Of a stretch of 64,000 nucleotides of DNA, positions 54,992-64,000 are shown piece by piece; within the stretch, counting starts at the first letter, position 1; each line of letters starts with the position of its first letter. The notes beneath the pieces are model-generated. The model worked only from the letters and a program-made list of their open reading frames with translations. It searched no databases and was not told where the DNA came from. Where the stretch lies: contig JAMWFC010000077.1 in the NCBI GenBank assembly GCA_027475525.1, forward strand, positions 620,001 to 684,000, in the 5' to 3' direction. The DNA is from Macrolepiota albuminosa (lineage: Eukaryota > Basidiomycota > Agaricomycetes > Agaricales > Agaricaceae). The position numbers and the translations under genes are program-made.

Positions 54992-55558
54992 CAAGCTATG
55001 ATTCGTGCCTTCAGCACGAGTTTCGTAGCTTGTTGGGAGCTTCACCCCCAAAACCCCCCCAACTAAGCCTCCACTCTAACCTCACTTTATTTGGTTAAGG
55101 CCTCTGCATTTCACAACTCAGTGCTTATTCCCAGCCTCAACCTCAGTTTGTTTGGTTAAGGCCTCCGCATTTCACAACTCAGTCCTCTTTCCACAACTCT
55201 CAAAGCATTATTGTAAGTTAAATTGAATTTTTCTTGAATGTTTTCAATTTTATTCAGCCTTTATAAATCTTTAAAAAACTAAAAATCAGTATATTAGTAG
55301 CCTTTGAATTGTTCCTGATTTTCTGGTGATTTTCTTGGAATTATTTGAGCATTTTCCACTAACATCTTCTGAAAAACAGCAATTGAATTTTTCTTGAAAT
55401 TTTCAGATTTCTTTAAGCATTTATAAATCTCAAAAAATTCACAATCAGTGTATCAGTAGCCTTTAAATTTTCCCTGATTTTTTTTGGTGATTTTCCTTGA
55501 ACTTTCAAGCATTTTATACACACATCTACCAAAAAACAAACAAAAAAGGCAATCACAC
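54992..55558. repeat. Helitron: 3' non-coding region with direct repeats
   Basis: After the terminal stem-loop, a block with TTTGGTTAAGGCCTC and GCATTTCACAACTCAGT occurs twice at 55065-55200. An AT-rich block of about 140 bp (TTGAATTTTTCTTGAA and on) occurs twice at about 55225-55370 and 55380-55515. No gene. Confidence 0.75.
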
Positions 55559-56977
55559 TTACATTTGTAAACCATTGAGAACTTCTTGATACACAATATT
55601 TGCAGTCATTTTTGATGTATTTTTTTCTGACAAAATCACCTTGATACGATCTTCTGATGTGCATCGAGAAAGTGCAACATAAAGTTGGCCATGTGTAAAA
55701 ACTGGTGATCAAAGGTCCAATCCAACATGCTTGACTGATTGCCCTTGAGACTTGTTGATAGTCATAGCAAAGGCCAATCAAATTGGAAACTGTCTCCTGC
55801 GTAATGGTATCAGCAAATCCTCTTCAGAAGCATCTAGATTGATCCTTGGAATTAAAACAGTTGAACCTGCAAACTTGGCATCTCCACTGATAATACGACA
55901 TCTGAGGACTCTGGTGCTGATATGAGTGACAATCATTCTTGTTCCATTGCAAAGTCCTTTGGTTGTGTCCAGATTCCTGAGGAGCATGACAGGAACTCCA
56001 ATCTTCAAAGCCAGTTTAGCCAAAGGCAAACTACTGGCTTTCAAAGAGTTGAGATATTCCACAGGATATAATGCAAGGCCATCAGGATTCCTGTTATCAG
56101 AGAGAACAGAATCTGCACTCTGTAAAATTCTTTCTTCCCCTGGATACCTCTCTAGAACTTCTGCATTGATCTCCCTTATATCAGAGTTCTTGCCAGAGAG
56201 AATAGTCTGGTCCAGGTAATACTGATCATGTTGAGGATGACCAATATCAGGATATGTGGAAGAAATCAATCCAGTGATAGAATTGTCATCACAGATCATT
56301 CTTTCAGGCAGTTTGACTGTTTCTCCAGGTCCTAGATTTTTCCCTGCACCAACATCCAACAACCAAGCTGCATGAGCAATATTCTCTGCAGTCTGATCCA
56401 ATCTCATATTTTGGACCAAGTAGTGGACTTGAACATGATCCCAAAGTCGGCCCCTTTTGAGTGAAGCAGCAATCATCTGCTGCCTAAGTCCATGTGGAAC
56501 CACTGGAAGAGTTTGCCTAAAGTCCCCTCCAAAAACCACAGTGACTCCACCAAAGGAAATGTCATTATCGAAGATGTCTCTGAAGCCACGATCGACAGAG
56601 TCAATGGCATTTTTGTGTTGCATTGGAACTTCATCTCAAATAACAACTTTGGTGTGAAGTATGAGCTGTGATAACTGGGTTCCTCTCTTGATATTGGCAA
56701 TGGATGTGTCAAGAGCAGGAATAGGAATTTTGAATCTTGAATAAGCTGTCCTACCCCCTTCCAACAATAAGGCAGCAATCCCAGATGATGCCACACATAA
56801 TGCCACATCTCCATTGGAACAAACTGCAGCAGCCAGAGTATTGCAGACAAAGGTTTTGCCACATCCTCCAGCACTGTGAATGAATAGCATCCTGCCCAAA
56901 TTGTTGTTGACTGAGTTCATGACAGCATTGAAAGTCTCCAGTTGTTCCACATTGAACTTGGCCTTGTTTCCCTCCAC
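55559..56977 (-). pseudogene. Helitron: Pif1-type helicase
   Basis: Walker A at HSAGGCGKTFVCNTLAAA (near 56880), Walker B at DEVPMQHK, then VTVVFGGDFRQTLPVVP, LLRNLDTTKGLCNGTRMIV and the last motifs ([23 protein letters not shown]). It ends at TAA 55559-55561. It would unwind DNA during rolling-circle transposition. Stops in frame: TGA at 56636-56638 (before DEVPMQ, where tryptophan is usual), TGA at 55778-55780 (in PI-R-LAFAM) and TGA at 55709-55711 (in DL-R-SPVF). Confidence 0.9.
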
Positions 56978-57394
56978 TCTTTGCTTTAACTCCTCAACAT
57001 CATAATTGGTTTCATCTTCTAAAAGCCTGTTGCCTAGAAGAATGATCAGTATTCAAGTCAATCTTTTATGCAAATGCCAATTACCTGGAACTATGTTCCA
57101 ATTCTGTTGAGCCTCTGGCATGTTGGGAAAGTCTTTCAGAGTTTTCCCAAAATTCATCAAAGTGTCATTGATGAGATAAAGGCCATAGTCATAAATATCC
57201 TCATTGGTAAAGATCCAGTCCCTGTACTGCCTAGTATGTTCCAATCTGTGTTGAAGATCATCACAGATAGAATGCTTGAATTCATTCCATAGAGCCTCAG
57301 GAGTGGCAGGAGCACAGTGGAATAGAATAGTGCAAAACAGCTGTCTGAGAGCTGATCCTAGTTGGATTGGAGCAGCTTCAGTGAGACACTGCCT
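56978..57394 (-). pseudogene. Helitron: linker between Rep and helicase, decayed
   Basis: 57244-57053 keeps a Helitron-type linker reading (YRDWIFTNEDIYDYGLYLIN, LKDFPNMPE). Stops and shifts separate it from the blocks on each side. Confidence 0.75.
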
Positions 57395-58596
57395 CTATTC
57401 TGCATCATCCTCCAAAAGACCTAGAGCCTTGCATGCTTCCTGATAAGTTGGATAGGTATAGCCATTGACTGTCCTGAGATCAGCCCATGAAGTTTCATTG
57501 GTCACAACAGTCAAGAGCATCCTGAGATAGAACCTTTCTCCCTGTCTTGGTGAAGCAAAATACATTCTCCTAATTGCTGTACCTCTCTGCCTCTCCTTCC
57601 AACTCCGTTTAGATGCCTCATAAACAAACTTAGTTGGAAAGTTCTGATAAGTGGTGTTATTATTGGGAAACCTAGTATTGGCTTCAAACCAAGCTGTGAG
57701 TGCAGTCTTGTCTGCATTAGGTCTAGCAGCCACCACCTGTATTGGTTCATTATCTGGGAAATAGACTTCATGCTGGTTTTCCAAGTGCACAGACAATCTG
57801 TATACTGAAGGATATTCAGCATGCATGTTGAATTCAAAGATGTGCCAGCAAGCCTCAGGGGCAGAAATGTATCTGGCATCCAAATGTTCCTTGATTTCAT
57901 CCCTCTCCTCCCTAGCAATCTCCAAAGTTGTCCTATCATGGCCCTTGTAGATGTACTTGTGAATGTATTTGATTGCATCCACTGAAGCACAGACTTCCAC
58001 ATTGATATGACATTGGAATTTGGCTGAGAGATATGGATTGTATGGGACAACATTATGATTGTCATAACGGCAACCATGCTTTTCAAAAAAGCAGCCATTG
58101 TTAGGTCTGGCATATTGGGGATAGCCATCATCACCATACTGTGTAGCCTCCTGAAATTCTTTGGGATATCTCTTGGAACATTTGCCATCTACCATGCACT
58201 TGGCATTGGAAAAATCTGCTCCACATGGACCATGAACCATATTGGTAGTAACAACCTAATAACAAAGGTCAGTCACTGCATTGATAATTCAAGCAAAGCC
58301 AATACCTGATACAATTGAGGCTGAGTCACTGGATCAGGAATTTGAGCAGAAACAATAGTGTCCACATGAGCTGCATCTTTGATCTTGTCATGATGATGGA
58401 AAAAGATCAAGATATATATATGTGGAAGTCCCCTCTTTTGAAATTCAATGGTATGGACAGATGCCACACATTTTCCAAATAGACCATCTTTTATGTCCTT
58501 CAAAAGAGCATTCTTCTTGAGTTCAAATACTCTGGCAACAATATCTGGATGGTCAGAAGCTGTTTGCCTCTTTCCATTAACCATAGGTTCTTTCAA
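57395..58596 (-). pseudogene. Helitron: Rep (HUH) region, 5' end missing
   Basis: 58596-58273 has the Rep core (VHTIEFQKRGLPHIYILIFF). The HUH motif reads H-I-Y in place of H-hydrophobic-H, so the metal site is damaged. 58240-57395 follows with typical Helitron sequence (MVHGPCG, CSKRYPKEF, VVPYNPYLSAKFQCHINVEV, IKYIHKYIYKGHDRTT). The two catalytic tyrosines (YIHKYIYKG) are present. The N-terminal part is cut by the LTR of E at 58616. Confidence 0.88.
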
Positions 58597-58615
58597 CAGA
58601 GCCTCTGTAACCTGT

Positions 58616-58779
58616 GGTTACAGGCTAGAACTGTCTTGTGTGGATCACACAGTGCTAAATCAGACCGCAGTATTGGATTTGACTAGAACTAGAGTGAATA
58701 CAAGATGTTGATCTTATGTAATACTCTACTGAATGATTATAGCATTGTTGACACTGGTAATAAGTGTGACTCTGTTACA
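58616..58779 (-). repeat. E: 3' LTR
   Basis: 164 bp with TGTAAC/GTTACA ends like A. It shares long blocks with A's LTR (CACACAGTGCTAAATCAGAC, GTAATACTCTACT) and carries many CG to CA/TG changes. TACCCCCCAATGAGACCGAA after it equals the tract region of A. Confidence 0.92.
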
Positions 58780-59129
58780 TACCCCCCAATGAGACCGAAT
58801 ACTCGGTCTTAGGAAGGGAGTTGGAGCAAAATGGAAGATGCACAATAGTGCAAACAACAGAATAACATGCGTATCGCGTTGCTGCAAAACATTAGCATTA
58901 TTCATGGCATAGGTGTGTCATCTGGACACAATGGAGGGCAGTCCTTATCAGACGGGTGCGCATGTTGTGCCAGCAGTGAAAAAGATATGAATATATAAAA
59001 TAAAGAAAACAAAATAGAGTGACCCCTCCTCTGAGTCTGCTGTATCTACACGTGACTCTGGAGTGCGTATCAGCTTGAACAGTTTGAGTAGATTACTCAG
59101 GAGTACCTACACAACAAAATATCATAGGT
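58780..59129. other. E: 3' untranslated region
   Basis: Starts with the polypurine tract (coding-strand TTGGGGGGTA). It is homologous to A's 4320-4782 but has a single copy of the block duplicated in A. No gene. Confidence 0.7.
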
Positions 59130-61630
59130 CTAGGACCCGGATGTTGAAGCTCCTGCAACTGCGCCCATCTCAGTCACCATTGACTTCTCCTCCAGTGCGA
59201 TGTTAATTGTGGGAGGGGGAGGCACCGATTCTGTCCTCGGTGGGGTTATAGGCCTCTCAACTGCAGGTGTGTCTACCACCATAGACTCTGTTAGTGCAAC
59301 ATTAATTGCTGAAGCGATGGTGGGTAGCGTACCATGCGCTGCTGTGCGTTTTAGGAGACTGACCTGGTTTGGGTCCATGCCAATAAAATAGTTGAGGCCA
59401 TTGGCCTCAGGGGTTTCTGGAAGACAACTCTCTTCATTGTGCTTGAACATAAGATGATAATGATTGTCTTTGGTCATCTCCCACCATCCATCCCATTGTG
59501 GGATTGCAGGAGAGGTGCTGTATTTGTTCAAGCGCTCCATGTGCTCGTCATCAATTTGTCAAAAGATGTCCATAGACATCGTGGGTGCATGGAACTGCTG
59601 TTCCAGGAAGACCATGCCATATGTATACGCATGGTCCACCCAGTCAGGCGGTATCTAGTTGTGTAATAAGACGCGTAACGCATCGTCATCAGAGAAGTTC
59701 AGTGCAAAGTCGTCCGGCACGTGAACAGGGTGGAGTTCCAGCTGTGGCCCTCTCTGGGGCTCAAATGGCTAGTCAGGAAACATTGCGTTATATGAGGCAA
59801 CTGCCTCACGGTAGAGACCCGGGTGGGCCATGACAAGGGTCATGCGCCACACCATCACGGGCTTGGCTGCGCTGTTTGTGCAGAGAGCTTGATATAATAC
59901 AAACCCAAAGATGGTTTGCCAGTGCATGCGGTATGCGTGATCAACCGCAATGCCCTGATAGGTGTTCTCCAAGCCAGGATGGCCAAAGACCAGCACGTAC
60001 TGTGCAAGCTGCTCCAGGTCAAACAGTGTGGCTGGGTCTTGAGTGCGCATTATGCACAGCATAAGGGAGCCATCCTCTTTTGTGCGCAGATAGTGCCCCG
60101 GAATGTGTTGGCGCTCAATGAGCGCTAGGTCATCAGCCCCCTGGATTGGGCTGACAAGGTTCTGGTAACAAGGGTCCTCTATCAGGAGCCTCATTGTTTG
60201 GTCATGCAGAGACTCGTCAGTTTGCTGGGCGAACATCTGGAGCTCTGTAATGAGAAGGTATACAGTGATTCAGTTGCATTGAGGGGCATGTGGGTTCGAG
60301 TAATATTTGAAGAGCCGGTCGAGCTCTAAGGGACTGTGGGGGAGGCCACAAGGGGAAAACTTGTAAATGACGCTGGCCAGTAGGCCAGCACGGCGCCCTG
60401 ACAAGAACTCATAAGCCGCTGCCCAATTGGCATCGGCTTCCAACAGCACAGCATTTGAATAATATGAATAATATGTGCAGTGGCTGAGTGCTCCTTGGAA
60501 GCACGAGTTCATCTGCTCAATGTTGAGCGGGCCCCACACCTTCACCCCCAGTCTGTCGGGAATCTTCCCAAAAAACTCATCTTGGGCCCAATATTTTAGG
60601 GCCTGCAGCTCCTTGGCATGATTTGCCTTCTTCTTTGCAATGCGCTTATTGCACAATACTTGTTGGAATCGTTCTGCTGCCAATTCCTCTTCCTCTGCCT
60701 CCTCCTCATGCTCTGAGCTCGACTCTCCATAGTCGCTCTTGTCAGATAAGGAAGCAACGGGTGCTTTGCCTTTTCCAGGCATGGGCAGATTCCTTGAGGT
60801 CGCCACCAGACCATCATATTGCTCTGGGGAGCGAGGGTCGGTGGTCAAGATGACTATGGGAAAGTGTGCCTGTAGTGCAGGCACGGTAACAGGCAACAGA
60901 AACAACATTGAGACTTTCCCAGCCTGTGTGGGAATGCCAGCTGGAAACTCTATCATCTCCAGCTTGGAGGCATCAAGAGAAGGCTTATGGCCTCGACATT
61001 GACGTGACGGCCCCAACTTGGCTGGGGCAGGTGGTTCAAATGGTGACTGAGCCACTGGAGGGGCAGGCGCATTTCGTGCCAGAGTTCTCCCTCCAGGCTC
61101 AGCGCAAGGGACAACGGTAATGGGCGCTCTTGGCGCCACAGCAACAGGTTTGGGCCCCATAGGTGGAGCCCAAGACAATGCAGGTTTCCGCTGACCCAGA
61201 AACAGCCCTGCTAAGGGCTCACTGACTGCAGTCAGTGACTCTGAGGGGGCCTGAAGGGCCGGAGCAGGCAACCACAATGACGATGCAATGGGCTAAGCAG
61301 GCAGCTCAGGGCATGCAGATTGTGCAGCCAGTGGCATGCCCATGGAGGGTTGACTGCTTGAGTGGGCTGATACTTGGCCCTCTTGACCTCAGCGGTTGGT
61401 TCCTCAAAGATAGACACTTTGCGCTTAGACGCACATTCAATCTGCTCCAGCGCTGCCTCTTCATCAGCTCAATCTGATTGAGCAAGCCCTCCATCACCAT
61501 CATGGCCAAACTGTCCTGTAGGAAGGATGCAGTTGCAGGGACTGGCTGTCCTGCTGCTTCCAACTTACTCAGGAGTGCGTCTGGCACTGATAACTCCTGT
61601 GCTTGTGGCGCAGGTTCAACATACGATTTG
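59130..61630 (-). pseudogene. E: extra 3' ORF, N-terminal part lost
   Basis: Reads 61671-61306, 61277-60270, 60236-59769 and 59540-59130, matching the A protein through most of its length: KVWGPLNIEQMNSCFQGALS, YQGIAVDHAYRMHWQ, PQWDGWWEMTKDNHY. At the position of A's TGA the frame is open here (LVFGHPGLENTYQG). Several frameshifts or stops interrupt it. Its first residues (about 130 of A's numbering) were removed by the deletion that joins it to pol. Confidence 0.85.
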
Positions 61631-63643
61631 ACCATATGTTCCTTGATTTCATGGAACCAATGCAGAGGCAAGTCTTTGCCCTCTGGGTCAATATGTTTGT
61701 CTGCCTGGACATAGTCATGCGTGTCATGGACGTCATCTCAAGTATCACTCTTGAAATATCGAGACAGGCAATCTGCGACTTTGTTCAATTCACCTTTTAC
61801 ATAGGTGATGTTGAACTGGTACCGCGACATGTAGTCAATCCAGCGACATTGTTGTGGAGATAGGTGCATCTGAGTCTTGAAAAACTCTAGTGCCTTGTGA
61901 TCCGTAATGATATGGATCTTGTATCCCATCAGTTTATCCTCCTATTTTAGGAGGGCTTCCAGGATAGCGAGTGTTTCTAACTCATGTACAGCATAATTCT
62001 GCTGGGCAGCAGTGAATTTATGGGACATAAATCCCGCTGGTTGGCAAGTCTGCCACGTTTTACCTTGGCCAAACATGGCCCCAACCCCAGTCTTTGATGC
62101 GTCACATACAAGCCATATGGGCTTGTTGATGCGTGGATCAATTGGCCGGATGACTGGCATCTTTGCGCAAATATGCTTAATCATCTCAAAACACCACTGA
62201 TGCAGCAGTCTCCAGTGAAAAGGGGACCCATTCTGGGTCATGGCCATAAGTAGCCCTGTGTATGCAGTGATGTCTGGCAAAAAGTTGCCAATATAGTTTA
62301 CAAGTCCAACAAATCGTTGGATATCATTATATGTGCATGGAGTACGCCACTCTTAAATTTGGTTGAGCTTATCCATGTCCAGGTGAATACCCTTCTTGTC
62401 AATGACATGACTGAGACAATCTATACTCGTTGTGTACAACTCGCACTTTTTCCATTTGAGATAAAGGCTAGCCTTACATAGTCATTCAAATACAACTCGT
62501 AGGTGCTGCTCATGCTCCTCAATGGAGTCAGAAAAGATGAATATATTGTCTAAATAGACGTGCATAAACTTACTTGTAGGTGCTGCTCATGCTCCTCAAT
62601 GGAGTCAGAAAAGATGAATATATTGTCTAAATAGACGTGCATAAACTTCCCAATTACATCTCGGAAGATTGAGGTCATTAACCTCTGAAATGTTGCTGGT
62701 GCATTGCAATCACCAATCTGCATGATGTTACTCACAAACGTCCCCGTCAGGGACAAGAACAGCATCTTTGGTATATCCTCTTCACGTATGCGAACCTGTT
62801 CATATGCATCTGTTAGGTCAATTTTTGACCTATACTTTGCTGTCACAACATCTTCGCATATTACTTCCTGATCTGGAAGAGATGTTACATTCTTGATTGT
62901 ATTATCATTGCGCTGTCGTGCATCCAATGCAGTCCTTAACGTCCCATCCTTCTTGGAAATACAAAGTAAGGATGCAGCTTGCACTGCTGGTTGTGGTTCC
63001 CACCACTTTGCGTTTATGTATCTATTTGTCTTTTCACAAAGTTGATCCTGTAGTGCTCATGGGCAGCGATGCAAATGATATTTGTACTGCTTGTTATTGT
63101 CAATGAGGTTAATCTCATGATTAACCTCCCACTACAGAGGAAGCTCTTCCTTTGTTCCGTTAACAATATCAGCAAACTCCTGTTGCCATTGCTGGCACAA
63201 TCGAGAAATATCCTCCTCTGTAAGGCTCACAGCCTTACCCTTCCCTTTTATTATGCGTGCTATACGTGGCTGAACCTTTGGTTCAAATTGCTCCCATAAG
63301 GCACGTACATGCTCCTCTGTGAGGTCTCCCGGGTTCAACCTTATGACAGGTTGTTTCTCCAACACTCTTGTCATACTCAACGACAACTGCACGCTTCTTG
63401 CTTTCAGCGAGAGTCCATCAAATACAATATCCAATGTTTTGGAAATCTTGTCCTCTCATGTGTGATGGTACACTTCTCCCGTCTGGGTCACCTGCACCCT
63501 TCCCATAGTCTGCATCACCATTGACGCCACCAACTCATTCCACTCCCATGGCATTTGTGAGTCATATGCCCATTGCACTCCTGGCTGAGGCACTGGTCAA
63601 TCCATTAGCGACCTTGTGCTATCCATAGTTCCCATTGTACTGT
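61631..63643 (-). pseudogene. E: pol remnant (pre-RT, RT, RNase H)
   Basis: 63434-63132 is the pre-RT connector, ending at TAG in EELPL. 62984-62550 is RT with the active site changed to YLDN (YLDD in A). The 77-bp duplication at 62495-62648 breaks the frame next. 62280-61942 and 61929-61738 are RNase H (WLVCDASKTGVGAMFGQG, ITDHKALEFF). The reading PLHWFHEIKEHM near 61640 then runs into the 3' ORF (VKSYVEPAPQAQ). Confidence 0.88.
62495..62648. repeat. 77-bp tandem duplication (6 of 6), one mismatch
   Basis: 62495-62571 is repeated at 62572-62648 with one difference (C at 62498, T at 62575). It covers the RT active-site region of E and breaks the frame. Confidence 0.93.
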
Positions 63644-64000
63644 TGATAGGACCCCATACAGGATCAGTGCATCAACAGCAGGCTACGGCAGTGTGGCACC
63701 AGCTCAGGATACCTTAGCGCATGCTAATTATCCAATTTTGGTGATATTTGACAGCCAGGTACAGCAAGAAGCAGATCTGATCAATAATAGCACCGACAGC
63801 AGTAAAAATGACAACTGACAGATGGCATCAGTCACTGACAACAGCGCTTAGCAAGAAGATTGATGATCTATCAAAAACTGACAGACAGCTTGGCGTTTGA
63901 CCTTGGCGGCTGACATTGCTTAGTGTTCCGATTTGGCGCCTGACATTGCTTAGGTACTTTGACAGACAGAAGGGTGATGGATTGATGGTTTAGCATTGCG
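63644..64000 (+). repeat. Probable LTR of a B-related element, runs off window
   Basis: The pol sequence of E stops at ACTGT (63643), where A continues. New sequence begins TGATAGG like B's LTR, soon followed by CAGTGCATCAA (GAGCGCATCAA in B), later GATCTATCAAAAACTG and GGCGTTTGACC/GGCGCCTGAC repeats recalling the GTCGCCGTTG repeats in B. No coding sequence. Overall similarity is modest and CG-poor, so this would be an older cousin of B. Confidence 0.5.

Larger units (their letters stand above)
54992..58615 (-). mobile_element. Helitron, 3' part, cut by chromovirus E
   Basis: Minus-strand rolling-circle transposon with a Rep region and a Pif1-type helicase. The 3' end is placed near 54991-54992, where family sequence (TTCTCACA) stops: copy 2 continues with TATTTG, so insertion was between A and T as usual for Helitrons. 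A stem-loop (CTCGTGC..GCACGA, flanked by TAGCTT/AAGCTA) lies at the end. The last bases read CTTG where CTRR is usual. The 5' part is beyond E, outside the window. Confidence 0.8.
58616..63643 (-). mobile_element. Chromovirus E, A-related, internally deleted
   Basis: Minus-strand relative of A. Its 3' LTR (58616-58779) is followed inward by a polypurine tract, the extra 3' ORF and then RNase H, RT and the upstream pol. Integrase and chromodomain are missing because pol is fused to the middle of the 3' ORF near 61630. The flanking gcctc (58611-58615) would be its target duplication in the Helitron. The 5' end lies beyond the insertion at 63644. Confidence 0.9.

Noticed and set aside
4454..62648. 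77-bp duplications as a CRISPR-like array or site-specific insertion signature
   Set aside because: Each unit differs in sequence, they are two-copy tandems without spacers, and the only common feature is length.

Overview
The window looks like a transposon-dense, probably heterochromatic region of a basidiomycete, most likely an agaricomycete. The host-type genes have many GT-AG introns of about 39-84 bp. The mobile elements are chromoviruses, a DIRS-like tyrosine-recombinase retroelement, a Helitron and a copia element, a mix seen in mushroom genomes. No tRNA, rRNA or CRISPR was seen. All homology statements rest on reading motifs, because no search could be run.

Positions 1-34326 form a four-layer nest. 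A decayed DIRS-like element (RNase H plus tyrosine recombinase, from 32261) was hit by an old chromovirus C (1-4143 and 29123-32260, minus strand). C was hit by chromovirus A (4144-29122, minus strand, 176-bp LTRs, 5-bp duplication gatca). A was hit by a very young LTR element B (12345-25673, plus strand, 1044-bp LTRs that look identical, 4-bp duplication acgc). A encodes gag-protease-RT-RNase H-integrase-chromodomain in one frame, broken by four TGA codons, plus a large extra 3' ORF broken by a fifth. B encodes gag-protease and pol joined by an ATGA overlap. Between pol and its 3' LTR, B carries about 4.9 kb with three antisense genes that can be read as spliced. The largest has eight exons, a predicted length of 712 residues and a Zn2Cys6-like cysteine cluster. 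This antisense cargo is the most novel thing in the window.

Positions 34955-49774 are an island of host genes: a mitochondrial-carrier-like gene, an F-box/LRR-like gene (minus), a Vps3/TGFBRAP1-type vacuolar sorting gene that lacks its N-terminal half, a single-exon gene with a possible PD-(D/E)XK core, a decayed YIPF1/2-like gene, and four tandem copies of an unrecognised two-exon family. The fourth copy was split by an unclassified insertion of about 298 bp, by copia element D (49775-54686, duplication cggcc), and at its far end by a Helitron (about 54992-58615). The Helitron was hit by a third chromovirus E (58616-63643), a relative of A that lost its integrase by internal deletion. E is cut at 63644 by what looks like the LTR of a B-related element running off the window.

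Two patterns cut across features. At least eleven in-frame stops in the elements are TGA, mostly where arginine is expected, which fits CGA to TGA decay at methylated CpG. Six tandem duplications in unrelated places all have a period of exactly 77 bp, and two of them break the gag of A. This points to an assembly artefact rather than biology.
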